From an uncultured Gelidibacter sp. (GTDB taxonomy: Bacteria > Bacteroidota > Bacteroidia > Flavobacteriales > Flavobacteriaceae): 64,000 bases of DNA. Under the pieces are notes generated by a model. That model was not told the origin of the DNA. It worked only from the letters and a program-made list of their open reading frames with translations, and ran no database searches. A program made the translations under genes and the position numbers. This document shows positions 43,089 through 53,436 of the stretch, piece after piece. The stretch covers positions 180,591 through 244,590 of the forward strand of contig NZ_CANMTE010000005.1 in NCBI RefSeq assembly GCF_947500795.1. The letters are read 5' to 3'. Positions within the stretch are counted from its first letter, which is position 1. The number at the start of each line of letters is the position of its first letter.

Positions 43089-43565
43089 ATGGGGCACATC
43101 CAAAAAATAATGTTATTGTTTGTTGTTGTGCCCTTAGCACTTTTTCCTGGTGGATTGATTTCCTATGTTTTACTTTTCGAAAAACTAACTTTTGAATATA
43201 CCATGTGGATTCCTATTGGGATGACCGCTTTTGGTGTTTGCAGTTTTATCTTCCATTTTAAAACGAAAAGTTTTTATAAGTTACTCAAACAGCAATCAGC
43301 CATACCAACAGTGGAACCCTTATTTTGGGTGCTGGATATTGCGTTTGGAATCATTTATTTAGGGATGTCTCTTTATCTCATCTATTTGATGAGTAGCTTA
43401 GGGAATTGGAGTGAATACGCTATCATACTTGCATTTATAATCCCTTTGTTTATTACAGGAATTTGGACACTTCTTGAAGCGTTTTATCTCAATAAAATGA
43501 TTCAGATTCACAAATTTGCCAATCGGCATGCTGAGATAGAGGAGATTAAAGGGGATGCTTTTTAG
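43089..43565 (+). CDS. Four-TM membrane protein, unknown function
   Basis: I do not recognise a family. The 158-residue protein has four hydrophobic segments (about 7-30, 38-56, 78-98, 107-130) and a charged C-terminus. It starts 3 bases after lipB, so it is probably cotranscribed with it. Confidence 0.65.
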   Translation: MGHIQKIMLLFVVVPLALFPGGLISYVLLFEKLTFEYTMWIPIGMTAFGVCSFIFHFKTKSFYKLLKQQSAIPTVEPLFWVLDIAFGIIYLGMSLYLIYLMSSLGNWSEYAIILAFIIPLFITGIWTLLEAFYLNKMIQIHKFANRHAEIEEIKGDAF

Positions 43566-44058
43566 GTGGTTTTCAGATTTTAGAAGGCAGTTGGCAGTTT
43601 TCAGTTGGCAGTCTTCAGTAGGCGGTAGGCAGTAGACAGTGGGCAGTTCTCAGTAAATAATTAATCTGTAAAAAAATTGGTCACCTTACTCGAAATTTCG
43701 ATAATTTCACAATCGTAACCCGTAACTCGTAACTCGAAAATCACCAATCAGCAATCAAAAATCATCAATCTTCAGTCTTCAGTCTTCGGCAGATAATTAA
43801 TCAGTAAAGAAATTGGTCATCTTATTCTAAATTTCCAAAAATTTCACAATCGTCAATCGTAACTCGTAACTCCAAAATCAACAATCAACAATCTTCAATC
43901 CTCAACCTTCGGCAGATAGTTGCTCAGTAAAGAAATTGGTAGACTAATTCTAAATTTCCAAAAATTTTACAATCGTCAATCGTCAATCGTAACTCCAAAA
44001 TCAACAATCAAAAATCTGCAATCTTCAATCCCCAATCTTCAATCCTTTCAATCCCCTT
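43566..44058 (+). repeat. Repeat-filled gap with three tandem ~120-140-bp units
   Basis: After a short CAGT-type tract (about 43575-43650), three related units follow, starting at about 43655, 43793 and 43915. Each begins with ATAATTAATC or similar plus GTAAAGAAATTGGT, continues with TAAATTTCCAAAAATTT and CAATCGTAACTCGTAAC, and ends in CAATC/TTCAATC triplet-like runs. The ends match the right arms of the AATC-type elements in the paa cluster. No ORF is supported. Confidence 0.75.
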
Positions 44059-45108
44059 CTATCCTTCTTCATTAAAAAACACCTTGTAGTAGTGCATTTT
44101 TTTAACATCATCATATCCGCGTTCCAAATATTCTGCGGAAGCGTCTGGCGCATCAACATCTAACTTGATTTGGATATTGGTATCGAGTTTGATTTCAGTT
44201 TTTATCTTCTGTTTTTGCTTCTTTAAGACACTTTCGGAGACGTCAAATTGATTTCGTATGACTAAGGAATGATCCGTTTCAAAGCCTTTTTTATAATCGT
44301 CAAAAAGCTCCTTGTAAGTGTCATCTTCAAAAACGTCATCTTTGAAATTTTCAACGTTTATGACTTCGTTTTCCTTGAAAAAATCAATGGTTTTCGCTAA
44401 AAATGTGCTTCGTTCCTGAAGTCCGTAGGTAGGTTTTAAAATATCTTCAGAAAAATCTCTGCAGAGCTCTATATAATTTTTAGTATGCTGATTATGATCG
44501 TCCGGATATTTGACATTCAAGAAATGCTTAATCCAATATTGGGTGTCATAAGAATTATTGTCAACGCTCAAAACAATGTTCCCTTCCGTGTCAGAAGTGT
44601 TTAAAATTAAACAGCCTTTATCCACTTTTTTGGTTGGAATCCCTTTTTGGGTGATAATGTCATAACTGTTGTTTTCCAAATAGGTTTGGAAAAATTCAGC
44701 ACGTGTTTCAATTTTGAAAATCCCCACGGCATTCACAAATAAATCCTCATACTGAATGTCGTTAAAAAGACACACTAAAACATCTCCTGTTTTAATTTGT
44801 GCGGAATTGCTCTGCTCAAATAGATGGGTAACGATGTGCTTTGAAACTTCTACGAAATTGCTTTCATCAGCAAATAATTGGGATGCATAGCTGTTAATTT
44901 CGTTAAGGCTGATGTTGGAATGGTGATTGAATCGATAACTCTCAACTAAACTTCCAAAAGGTCGCAGTAAATACGGCAACATCAAATCGTAACTGATTTC
45001 ATCAAAGTCAAGCTCCTGTTCAGAAAATGCATTTTTAGTGCTATTAAATTTGTTACCAACTTTATGAAGAATGGCTTTTGAAAGCGAGGCTTTGGTGCGT
45101 TTGATCAT
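44059..45108 (-). CDS. Nucleoid-associated protein, NdpA/YejK family
   Basis: A 349-residue protein resembling the NdpA (37-kDa nucleoid-associated) family. Segments such as VSKHIVTHLFEQSNSAQIKTGDVLVCLF (about 82-109) fit the N-terminal domain. It may bind DNA or the nucleoid; its role in Bacteroidota is not settled. Its C-terminus lies next to the repeat-filled gap. Confidence 0.8.
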   Translation of the reverse strand: MIKRTKASLSKAILHKVGNKFNSTKNAFSEQELDFDEISYDLMLPYLLRPFGSLVESYRFNHHSNISLNEINSYASQLFADESNFVEVSKHIVTHLFEQSNSAQIKTGDVLVCLFNDIQYEDLFVNAVGIFKIETRAEFFQTYLENNSYDIITQKGIPTKKVDKGCLILNTSDTEGNIVLSVDNNSYDTQYWIKHFLNVKYPDDHNQHTKNYIELCRDFSEDILKPTYGLQERSTFLAKTIDFFKENEVINVENFKDDVFEDDTYKELFDDYKKGFETDHSLVIRNQFDVSESVLKKQKQKIKTEIKLDTNIQIKLDVDAPDASAEYLERGYDDVKKMHYYKVFFNEEG

Positions 45109-45164
45109 CGTTAAATATTTACTTTTTTGAGGTGTACAATACTACATAAAATTGATTGAAATCA

Positions 45165-45199
45165 ACAAAAAAACGCCAAAGAAAATTCCTTGGCGTTTA
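45165..45199 (-). terminator. Terminator of the OmpA-family gene
   Basis: On the minus strand AAACGCCAA and TTGGCGTTT pair around about 10 bases and are followed by a run of T. It lies 28 bases after the OmpA-family stop codon. Confidence 0.8.
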
Positions 45200-45226
45200 T
45201 AGTGTCTGACGATGCTTATTGTGCGG

Positions 45227-46525
45227 TTAGAGGGTAATAAATTCAACACGTCTGTTTTGCGCTTTCCCGTCGGGCGTGGTATTGTCTGCAACTGGGTTGC
45301 TTGCACCTTTTCCGTCTGATTGAAGTCGGCTTTCAGGAATGTTATAGAGATTTACCAGGGCGTCTTTAACGGCTTGGGCGCGTTCTTTGGATAGCTTTAA
45401 ATTGGCATCACTACTGCCATCAGAATCTGTGTGTCCCACAATATTGAGTTTCATGTTTTCGTCCTGTCGTAAGACTTGGGAAATTTGCAATATAATTCCG
45501 AGCGACTGTGGTTTTATTTTGGATGAACCAGAATTGAACAGGATACCATTTGTTGATATTCTTCCTTCAGAGATGAGTTTTCTTCTTAAGTCCTCACCGC
45601 CTTCAGCTACTCTAAGGTTGCTAATGAAAATGCGTTCTTTGCCCTCTTTTGTGCCTAAAACACTTAATTTTAAGTGATTTAAAACGTTGAGTTCTTCGAT
45701 CATTCGAGGAATGTCCAAGTGTTTATTTTCATTCACCCAAACACGGTATCTATTCTTTGTAACTGCAATGGCTATGTGGGGTTGGTTCAGTAAATCTTTT
45801 CTAATATCCGCAGTAGCATTGCTAGTGATGTCGCCACTTTTTCCATTGAAGTAATTGGTAGAATGGATACCATAGGAATTGTACTGGCATAAGGAAAAAG
45901 AGCTTTGAATATAATTAGCGGTGCTTGTTACAAGTTTGTCGGTATCACTCAAAAATAGTTGCAAATAGGCGCTAGAGCTCGTTTCCTTATCTAGACCTTG
46001 GGTTACAATGTCAAACTCTATGGTGTAATCTTCAGGTAAGTTTTTTAAATCAGGTACATAGAAGACGTTGTGTCCTGATTTTAATTCAAACCAATTGCCT
46101 TCCACATTGTTTATTTTTACAACTTCCCCGGTACCATTCGTATTCCATTTTGAAGGAAAATCTCCAACGAAATCTTGAGAAAAATCATCATAAAATAAAA
46201 TTTTGTCACCAGGAACGAAATCAAATTTACTGTACACTTCTAAATCGTCGGACACATTTTTCTTACGAGATTCTGCAGAAGTGTTTTCCGAAGTGTCATT
46301 TGAAGTTTTTGGTGTATCAGTCGGAGATTTTTTGGTAGACGATCGGTCTTTCGGTTCAAGAATGGAGTCCATCACTTTCCCAGTTTCTTTTTCTGTTTTT
46401 TGTTCTAATTTGCGCTCCACGGTGCGTTCGGCACTTTTTTGCAACCGCTTTAATATTTGTGCATTAGCGCTAGGCACTAAAAAAAAACCTATTAGAACTG
46501 TGCCCAATAGGTTTTTAAAATTCAT
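45227..46525 (-). CDS. OmpA-family outer-membrane protein
   Basis: A 432-residue envelope protein with a signal peptide (cleavage after PSANA, about 22), a Lys/Ser/Thr-rich segment, a lectin-like beta domain (about 100-300) and a C-terminal OmpA peptidoglycan-binding domain (about 320-432, with VGHTDSDGSSDANLKLSKERA and GKAQNRRVEF). It probably tethers the outer membrane to peptidoglycan. The ATG at 46525 is preferred to an upstream start that only adds non-signal residues. Confidence 0.85.
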   Translation of the reverse strand: MNFKNLLGTVLIGFFLVPSANAQILKRLQKSAERTVERKLEQKTEKETGKVMDSILEPKDRSSTKKSPTDTPKTSNDTSENTSAESRKKNVSDDLEVYSKFDFVPGDKILFYDDFSQDFVGDFPSKWNTNGTGEVVKINNVEGNWFELKSGHNVFYVPDLKNLPEDYTIEFDIVTQGLDKETSSSAYLQLFLSDTDKLVTSTANYIQSSFSLCQYNSYGIHSTNYFNGKSGDITSNATADIRKDLLNQPHIAIAVTKNRYRVWVNENKHLDIPRMIEELNVLNHLKLSVLGTKEGKERIFISNLRVAEGGEDLRRKLISEGRISTNGILFNSGSSKIKPQSLGIILQISQVLRQDENMKLNIVGHTDSDGSSDANLKLSKERAQAVKDALVNLYNIPESRLQSDGKGASNPVADNTTPDGKAQNRRVEFITL

Positions 46526-46647
46526 AACTGTTCTCATTCTCAGTAATTTATTAATTAATAGCAAGGTTTAACATAGTGAAAACCAGCTGATTAATGAGAA
46601 CAAATAGTATGGTTGGTTGTTAATTGCGTGTGATTGGCAACTAACGG

Positions 46648-49074
46648 TTAATTTATCTGATAAATGATGATGCTGTTTTTGTCGCCAATGGTCACAAATT
46701 CTGGGCGTTTATCCTTATCAATATTATCAAGGTCAATAGTGGAATTTCCATAAACTGGGAAGTTGTCAATTGGTTTCCCTAAACTATCAAAAAGATGCAC
46801 TTTTTTGGCCTGTAAATCTGTAACTGAAACATAGATTTTATCGTTAACATAAAATATTTTTGGAGGTGTGTATTCACCAAAATCCAGTTCTACTTTATTC
46901 GATTTTATATGTAAAATGTTTTCAGAAAGCGTTACCAAGGTTTTACTCGTGGAGGTGATGGCGTGCTTTTCACCCAAGCTTAAATTCACGCTGGAGAGTT
47001 TGCCGTTTTCATCAATTTGAATGAGGTCACCTTTAGCCGTGGTAGTTGTAAATCGGTTGTTGTAAAGGAAGATGCCACTATCGCTAAAGTCGATATTATT
47101 TTTAATTTTCACGCGTGTTTTACCTACGCGGCTCAAGATTTCAAGCTCCTTGCCCTGAACAAATACAATGTAATCTTTTCTGCCAATGCGGAAGTGTTGC
47201 GGTTGCGTATTAATGGTGCTTTCGGCTTTTTTATAGGTGAATCCTGAAACCGTTTTCCCTCTTTTATCATACATCAATACTGATTTTCCTTGCGTGACCA
47301 TTAAGCGGTAGTCGCGATTGTTTTCATAATCGAAAACAGAAAGCGGTTGGGTAATTTGATCCTTAAATTTTAATGGGAATCCGCTAACGTTTTTGCCCTC
47401 ACGATCTAAAACATATACTTCATTAGGAGTCGCAAATGCCAATTGGAGTCGGCCGTTTTTAAAAATATCCAGCTGTTCTATGCGGCCTAATATTTTTCCT
47501 TGTAATTGCTTTTTCCACTGCACTTTTCCGTCCTTAGAAATGAGATACAAGTTGTTGTTGACATCCTGTACCACCACTTCCATTTGGTTGTTGGTGTGAT
47601 TATTTACAAACTGCGGATTTGTCAATAAATCGGCATCTAAAGTCACGCTCATATCTTCGTAAACGGCTGTAGAAGTCAATTTTTTCTTGTTTTTCTGGCT
47701 GATGGCGTGCACGTGCGCAAAATCAGTATCATATACAAACTGAATAGCGGAGGCATTAAAACCATCCGGATTTACGGCAGTTTCAAGATCAAAATTTGAA
47801 TTGATAATCGATTTTAATTGATCGGCATTAGTGTAAGCAAAGAGTGAAGATTCGTCACTTAGTTGCTCCATCATGTCTTCAAAAGTCGCCGAGGTTGAAA
47901 GCGTAGTACTATTTTGAAAACTACTCACTACGTCTTTCAGTAAGTCAATGTGGTCTGAAAACACAAAATAGTCGTCAATTCTAATATAATTTGTGGCGTT
48001 TTTATAATTGATAAATGGGCCAAAAACCTTCGAGAATAATGCTGGCTGGTCATAGCCGTAAATGGTAATGTCTCTATAGGTTTCAATGGTATTTTGAATA
48101 CCCAAAAAATTGCTCATGTTTGGCGCATCAATACTATTTAAAAATACCGCTTGATGTTCATTTTTATCGAAGGTTCCAACTTCCAGAACACTTTCAAAGA
48201 TGGACGTGTCCAATACGGAGTCTGGAGTTCTAAATGCGGAGAGATTTTCATTAAAAATCTTATAATTGTTGAATGTAAAACTTAAAAACCCATCAACATC
48301 TGACGGTGCGATATTTGGTAATTGATTTTCTTGAGGCGTTGTATTTTTAAAAACATTGATTAAGCTTTTTAGCGAATCTTTTGCAGTGGTGATGCCGTCA
48401 AATTTTAGTTGATCTTGAGTTAAATCAGCATCCAAAAGCATGTAATTGGTGAGTTGGACGGTGTTGAGCTCTTTATCTATAAATAGATGCGGTTTAAAAG
48501 CTTTGTTTTTTGTGTTAACGATTATTGATACGGAAGTTCCTGTTCCTATAGTTTGGTACAGTCGATTTAGTTCAGGATCGGACTCTTTTTTCTGAAATGC
48601 AGATTCTGTGAGTGACCTGTCATTGGAAGCAAAGAATATGCTGTCTTTTATAACGCTATATATAATGGTGTTGTCAATAGTCGTTTTCGTCAAGGAATTT
48701 CCTTGAGACGTGAACGTTTCTCTGGAATGGTTAGGAACAGAATCGAGATTAAAAAGATCCTTGTGGTATTTTGTGATGATTGAAACTTGGAGACTATCGG
48801 ATTTAAGTTTTCCAAAAGTCATCAAAACCTCGTCTGAAGGTTTGAGATGGTCAAGGAAATCCAGCTTTGAATTTAAGTTCTGAATTGTTTTGCCTGAAAA
48901 CTGATTCAGCAAGCTGTTATTTTTAAATACGTTTTTTAAACCGGCTATGGAGGTGGTTCTGACAATTACAGAGCTGTTGTTGGGAACCAAATTTATGAGA
49001 TTGGAATGTTGCTTGGAATCGGTGTCGCAACTAATAACGAGAATAAACGTAAGTAATAACCAAATTGTTCTCAT
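46648..49074 (-). CDS. Large lipoprotein with propeller-like C-terminal half
   Basis: An 808-residue lipoprotein (lipobox VISC, about 13-16) I cannot assign to a named family. The N-terminal half contains EVLMTFGKLKS- and NVFKNTTP-like repeats without a known domain. The C-terminal part (about 500-808) has repeating strand units such as GKVQWKKQLQGKI, NEVYVLDREGKNVSGFPL and SVLMYDKRGKTVSGFTY, typical of a PQQ-like beta-propeller. It follows rnhB by 26 bases and is probably in one operon with it. Confidence 0.7.
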   Translation of the reverse strand: MRTIWLLLTFILVISCDTDSKQHSNLINLVPNNSSVIVRTTSIAGLKNVFKNNSLLNQFSGKTIQNLNSKLDFLDHLKPSDEVLMTFGKLKSDSLQVSIITKYHKDLFNLDSVPNHSRETFTSQGNSLTKTTIDNTIIYSVIKDSIFFASNDRSLTESAFQKKESDPELNRLYQTIGTGTSVSIIVNTKNKAFKPHLFIDKELNTVQLTNYMLLDADLTQDQLKFDGITTAKDSLKSLINVFKNTTPQENQLPNIAPSDVDGFLSFTFNNYKIFNENLSAFRTPDSVLDTSIFESVLEVGTFDKNEHQAVFLNSIDAPNMSNFLGIQNTIETYRDITIYGYDQPALFSKVFGPFINYKNATNYIRIDDYFVFSDHIDLLKDVVSSFQNSTTLSTSATFEDMMEQLSDESSLFAYTNADQLKSIINSNFDLETAVNPDGFNASAIQFVYDTDFAHVHAISQKNKKKLTSTAVYEDMSVTLDADLLTNPQFVNNHTNNQMEVVVQDVNNNLYLISKDGKVQWKKQLQGKILGRIEQLDIFKNGRLQLAFATPNEVYVLDREGKNVSGFPLKFKDQITQPLSVFDYENNRDYRLMVTQGKSVLMYDKRGKTVSGFTYKKAESTINTQPQHFRIGRKDYIVFVQGKELEILSRVGKTRVKIKNNIDFSDSGIFLYNNRFTTTTAKGDLIQIDENGKLSSVNLSLGEKHAITSTSKTLVTLSENILHIKSNKVELDFGEYTPPKIFYVNDKIYVSVTDLQAKKVHLFDSLGKPIDNFPVYGNSTIDLDNIDKDKRPEFVTIGDKNSIIIYQIN

Positions 49075-49100
49075 AGAGGGTTTCTTGCAAATATAAAAAG

Positions 49101-49703
49101 TTAGAGGTCTAATTGAAATTGTTGTGGTAATAATCTAAAGGTTTTCCGATGATATTTGGTAATACCATACCTTTTGATGGCCTCGCGATGCTCCTTAGTG
49201 GGGTAGCCTTTGTTTTGTTTCCAATTGTACATTGGGAATTCTTCATGAATTTTAGACATATATAAGTCTCTGTTCGTTTTTGCGAGAATTGAGGCTGCAG
49301 CTATATTCATGTGTTTGCTATCTCCTTTAATAATGGTTTGATGCGGAATGTTAGCATACGGTTTGAAGCGATTCCCGTCCACACTAATAAATTTAGGTGA
49401 AGTTTTTAAATTGCCGATGGCTTTGTGCATCGCCAAAATAGAAGCGTTTAAGATGTTAATCTCATCAATTTCTTCAGGGAAAACATGGGCAACTGCAAAT
49501 GAGACGGCTTCTTGTTCAATTAGAGGCTTTAGGTTGTTGCGCTTTAATTCCGAAAGCAACTTTGAATCGTTTAAAATTAAATTCTCGAAATCTTGGGGCA
49601 ATATGACGGCTGCAGCGGTAACTGGTCCGGCAAGACAACCACGGCCAGCTTCATCTGTGCCACATTCAAATGGATCTAAAGTATAAGAAAGTTGAAGTTT
49701 CAA
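49101..49703 (-). CDS. rnhB: Ribonuclease HII
   Basis: RnhB removes ribonucleotides and RNA from RNA-DNA hybrids. The 200-residue protein starts in the normal way with [14 protein letters not shown] (about 15-28), containing the catalytic Asp-Glu pair (D17, E18), and has [17 protein letters not shown] (about 126-142) with a further catalytic Asp. A TAnnTTTG element lies 20 bases upstream. Confidence 0.95.
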   Translation of the reverse strand: MKLQLSYTLDPFECGTDEAGRGCLAGPVTAAAVILPQDFENLILNDSKLLSELKRNNLKPLIEQEAVSFAVAHVFPEEIDEINILNASILAMHKAIGNLKTSPKFISVDGNRFKPYANIPHQTIIKGDSKHMNIAAASILAKTNRDLYMSKIHEEFPMYNWKQNKGYPTKEHREAIKRYGITKYHRKTFRLLPQQFQLDL

Positions 49704-49722
49704 AATCTGTTAAAAATTTAGG

Positions 49723-49730
49723 CAAAGTTA
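49723..49730 (-). promoter_or_regulatory. Predicted rnhB promoter, -7 element
   Basis: The minus strand reads TAACTTTG, an exact TAnnTTTG match, 19 bases before the rnhB ATG. The -33 region is not clear. Confidence 0.5.
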
Positions 49731-50242
49731 GAATTTTAAAATAATCCATTCTGAGTAAGGTTTATTTAATCGCTTTTTTATGTGCTTGGATATTTTGGTT
49801 AAGGTTTTAAATAAAAATAGATGTGAACTTGAATTGGGTTCCAGCTCATTATTGATTATTCCAATTTGAAAATCATCTGTGTTTCGAGATTTATTTTTAA
49901 AACTAATTGTCCAATATTTTCAAGTTGATTGTGAACTTAAAAAATTGGTGCTTGATTCTTCAATTTCAATTAATCTTAAGAAAAACCAATGTTAAAAAAT
50001 AAAAATTTATGACGTACTATCTAAAGTGAAATGTTTGCAATTAAAAATTTATAAAAATGCAATAGAAATGTTAAAAAAATAGGTAAGTGGTAAAGCTGTA
50101 ATTTGGGTGTTTTTCTTTTTTTAAAACGTTAACAATTGTATTTCTAATAAGTGAAAATTGAACCCATTAATAATCAATAAAATAGCTCTTTAGCCTAGTG
50201 TTTATAAGGGTTTTCATGTTAACTATTTTTTAAGATTTGGGC
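49731..50242. other. AT-rich gap between rnhB and susC
   Basis: About 510 bases without an ORF, repeat or hairpin that I can support. It is strongly AT-rich. The susC promoter begins at its right edge. Confidence 0.6.
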
Positions 50243-50273
50243 TTGGTTTATATAGTTTTTATTATGATGTTTG
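50243..50273 (+). promoter_or_regulatory. Predicted promoter of the first susC
   Basis: TTG at 50243-50245 and GATGTTTG at 50266-50273, separated by 20 bases, form a -33/-7 pair (one mismatch to TAnnTTTG). Exactly the same pair and spacing precede the second susC. Confidence 0.6.
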
Positions 50274-50298
50274 CGAGACTAACTCAAATAATTGTTTT

Positions 50299-53200
50299 AT
50301 GAAATTAAAGTTAACATGGTTTATGACGCTTTTTATGGCGTTTGTGATGCAATTTTCTCTTGCCCAAGAGAAAACGGTATCAGGTACGGTGACGTCTGCT
50401 GCAGATGGTTTGCCTGTTCCTGGTGCAAGTGTAATTGTGAAAGGTACTGCCCGTGGTCAGCAGACTGATTTTGATGGTAAATATTCCATTAAAGTTAATG
50501 CTGGAGAAACCTTGGTATTCTCTTTCCTTAGTTTAAGAACCACTGAAGTGGTTGTAGGTTCAAGCAACACAATTAATGTTGCCTTAACTGAAGATGTTGC
50601 GGCTCTAGACGAGGTGATCGTTGTAGCTTATGGAACGCAAACAGCAAAATCCATTGTTGGTTCTGTAACGTCTCTATCTGCTGAGACTATTGAAAAGCAA
50701 CAAGTAACAACAGTTACTTCGGCTATTCAAGGTACTGTTTCAGGGGTAAACGTAATTACTTCTGGAGGTCAGCCAGGTGAAAATCCAACGATCAGAATTC
50801 GTGGTATTGGTTCTATCAACGCTAGTGCAGAGCCTCTAATTGTTTTAGATGGTGTACCTTTTAATGGTAACATCAACTCTATTAGTGGAGATCAAATTGA
50901 GTCTATGAACGTATTGAAAGATGCTTCTTCTACAGCACTTTACGGTTCTAGAGCTGCAAATGGTGTGATCTTGATTACAACTAAAAAAGGAGCTTTAAAC
51001 TCTAAGCCAACTTTAGATATTTCTGCAGTAACAGGTTTTGCTGAACCAGCAGTTGCTATGCATGAAACTATCGGTACTAACGATTTTATGCGTTATACTT
51101 GGGAGGCTGCTAGAAACTCTAACTTATATGTAAGAAATCAATCGGCTGCTGATGCCGCTGCAAATGCGTCATCAAGCATTATCCCTACGTTGGGTTACAA
51201 CCCTTACGGTAACGTTGCGCAACCAGTTGATGTTAATGGAAACCTTGTTCCTGGTGCAAACTTGTTATGGGAAACTGATTGGAAAGATGCGATCTTAAGA
51301 AAAGCTGCACTTCGTAGTGAATACAGCATGAGTCTTTCTGGTGGTGGTGCTGATACAAGATATTTCTTGTCTGCTAACTACTTAAACCAAGAGGGTACAG
51401 TTAAAGAATCAGATTTTGAAAGAATTACAACCCGTTTAAATTTAGAGTCTTCTGTAAACAAATGGTTAACTGTAGGTTTAAATTCATCACTTTCAACATC
51501 TCAACAAAACTATCCTGAGCAATCAGGTAGTAGCTACCAAAGTTCAATCCAATGGATCTATAGCATGTCTTCAGTATATCCTTTATTTAGACGTGATAAC
51601 AATGGTGGTTTAGTATACGATAATTTCGGAAACAAAATCTATGATTACGGTGCTACTACAGGTCAATCAGTAAATGGTACGCGTCCATTATTAGGAAACG
51701 AGAATGCTGCTGGTTCATTATACAACTATGAAACGTTAAACAAAAGAACAGCATTAACTGCTAACGGTTTTGCTAAACTTGATTTCACTGACGATTTATC
51801 ATTCAAATCAACAGTTTCTTATGAAAACTATCTTTATGATGGATTTGACTATGCAGCTCATGATGTAGGTTATGCAGCTTCAGTTGGTGGTCGTGTTTCT
51901 CAAAGTAGAAACATCACAACAACATTGAACTTCACAAATGCTTTAAATTATGATAAAACATTTGGAGATCACACTATTCAAGCAACAGGTATCTTTGAAA
52001 CATACCAAATGAAAATTGATGCATTAGGTGCTCAAGGAACAGGATTTTTACCAGGTGTTAAAGTTCTTAACGGTAGTACAACACCAGAAAGTGTAAGTGG
52101 TTATATCAGTGAAGAAAGATTAACATCTTACTTAGGTCGTGTTGGTTATAACTTCCAAGAGAAGTATTATATTGAAGGTTCTTTCCGTCGTGATGGTTCT
52201 TCTCGTTTTGCTAAAGAATCAAGATGGGGTAACTTCTATTCTGTAGGTGGTTCTTGGATTGCTTCTTCTGAAAGTTTCTTAGAAAATTCTAACTGGTTAG
52301 ATTTCTTAAAATTCAGAGCGTCTTACGGTGAGCTTGGAAATAACCAAGGTATTGGATACTTCCCTTACTTACAGTTGTTCCAAACAGGTTGGAATGAACT
52401 TTCTAACACAGGTGTACTTTTAGGTGGTGTAACTGATCCTAACTTATCTTGGGAAACAAGTGCGTTATTTAACGTAGGTATGGACTTCACGTTATTCAAC
52501 AATACCATTGAAGGTTCTGTTGAATACTATAACAAAGAATCTCTTGACTTAATTTACAGCCAACCACTTCCAATTTCTACAGGTAACTCTTCAATCACTA
52601 CTAACGTAGGATCTTTAAGTAATAAAGGTGTGGAAGTTGCTTTATTAGGTAGAATTATTAAAGGTAACAACGTGTCTTGGTCTGCAGGTCTGAACTTTGC
52701 ATTCACTACAAACGAAATTACTGAGTTAACTCAAGAAAGTTTCATCAACGGAACTAAGAGATGGGAAGTTGGTAGATCTTTATATGATTTCTACATTCAA
52801 GAATGGGCTGGAGTAGATCCTGCTGATGGTTACGGTATGTGGTACAAAGATGTTTTAGATGCTAACGGTAATCCAACAGGTGAGCGTGAAACTACTAAAA
52901 ACTACTCTCAAGCTGGTAGATACTACCAAGGTTCTTCTTTACCAGATGTAACAGGTGGATTTAACACAGACCTTAAAGTTGGAAACTTTGATTTCAACAT
53001 GTTATTTAACTTTAGCTTAGGTGCGCAAGTTTATGACAGTTCTTATGCTGGTCTAATGGATGGTTTCTCTAACCCAGGATACCAAGCTTCTAAAGATATT
53101 GCGGGAAGATGGCAACAACCTGGAGATGTTACTGACATTCCATTATTGTTAAACTCTCAAAATGACTTTAACGCTACTTCAACAAGATTCTTATTTGACA

Positions 53201-53424
53201 ATGATTACTTAAGAATGAGAGCTGTTACTTTAGGATATACGTTACCAAGCAATGCAACTAAGAACTTGTTCATTGAAAAAGTAAGAGTGTATTTAAGAGG
53301 TGATAACTTATTAACTTGGAGTTCTCACAAAGGTTTAGATCCTGAACAAAGTGTTTCTGGTACAACAGACAGCAGATCTTCTTTAATGAAGACAGTAAGT
53401 TTCGGATTAAATGTAAAATTTTAA
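50299..53424 (+). CDS. SusC/RagA-family TonB-dependent outer-membrane transporter
   Basis: A 1041-residue outer-membrane transporter that imports a ligand captured by its SusD partner. It has a signal peptide (cleavage after SLA, about 22), a carboxypeptidase-regulatory-like domain (about 25-105, with GVTSAADGLPVPGASVIVKG-like sequence), the DEVIVVAYGTQ segment that precedes the plug, a plug (about 125-235, with IRIRGIGSINASAEPLIVLDG) and a beta-barrel ending in the usual aromatic residue (VKF). The substrate is unknown; no glycoside hydrolase or sulfatase lies nearby. Optimal-looking codon choice suggests high expression. Confidence 0.95.
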   Translation: MKLKLTWFMTLFMAFVMQFSLAQEKTVSGTVTSAADGLPVPGASVIVKGTARGQQTDFDGKYSIKVNAGETLVFSFLSLRTTEVVVGSSNTINVALTEDVAALDEVIVVAYGTQTAKSIVGSVTSLSAETIEKQQVTTVTSAIQGTVSGVNVITSGGQPGENPTIRIRGIGSINASAEPLIVLDGVPFNGNINSISGDQIESMNVLKDASSTALYGSRAANGVILITTKKGALNSKPTLDISAVTGFAEPAVAMHETIGTNDFMRYTWEAARNSNLYVRNQSAADAAANASSSIIPTLGYNPYGNVAQPVDVNGNLVPGANLLWETDWKDAILRKAALRSEYSMSLSGGGADTRYFLSANYLNQEGTVKESDFERITTRLNLESSVNKWLTVGLNSSLSTSQQNYPEQSGSSYQSSIQWIYSMSSVYPLFRRDNNGGLVYDNFGNKIYDYGATTGQSVNGTRPLLGNENAAGSLYNYETLNKRTALTANGFAKLDFTDDLSFKSTVSYENYLYDGFDYAAHDVGYAASVGGRVSQSRNITTTLNFTNALNYDKTFGDHTIQATGIFETYQMKIDALGAQGTGFLPGVKVLNGSTTPESVSGYISEERLTSYLGRVGYNFQEKYYIEGSFRRDGSSRFAKESRWGNFYSVGGSWIASSESFLENSNWLDFLKFRASYGELGNNQGIGYFPYLQLFQTGWNELSNTGVLLGGVTDPNLSWETSALFNVGMDFTLFNNTIEGSVEYYNKESLDLIYSQPLPISTGNSSITTNVGSLSNKGVEVALLGRIIKGNNVSWSAGLNFAFTTNEITELTQESFINGTKRWEVGRSLYDFYIQEWAGVDPADGYGMWYKDVLDANGNPTGERETTKNYSQAGRYYQGSSLPDVTGGFNTDLKVGNFDFNMLFNFSLGAQVYDSSYAGLMDGFSNPGYQASKDIAGRWQQPGDVTDIPLLLNSQNDFNATSTRFLFDNDYLRMRAVTLGYTLPSNATKNLFIEKVRVYLRGDNLLTWSSHKGLDPEQSVSGTTDSRSSLMKTVSFGLNVKF

Positions 53425-53436
53425 AAAAATAAATTT

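Noticed and set aside
43566..44058. Regular-looking CAATC/AATC repeats as a possible CRISPR array
   Set aside because: The units are of unequal length, contain no unique spacers of constant size, and no cas gene lies in the window.
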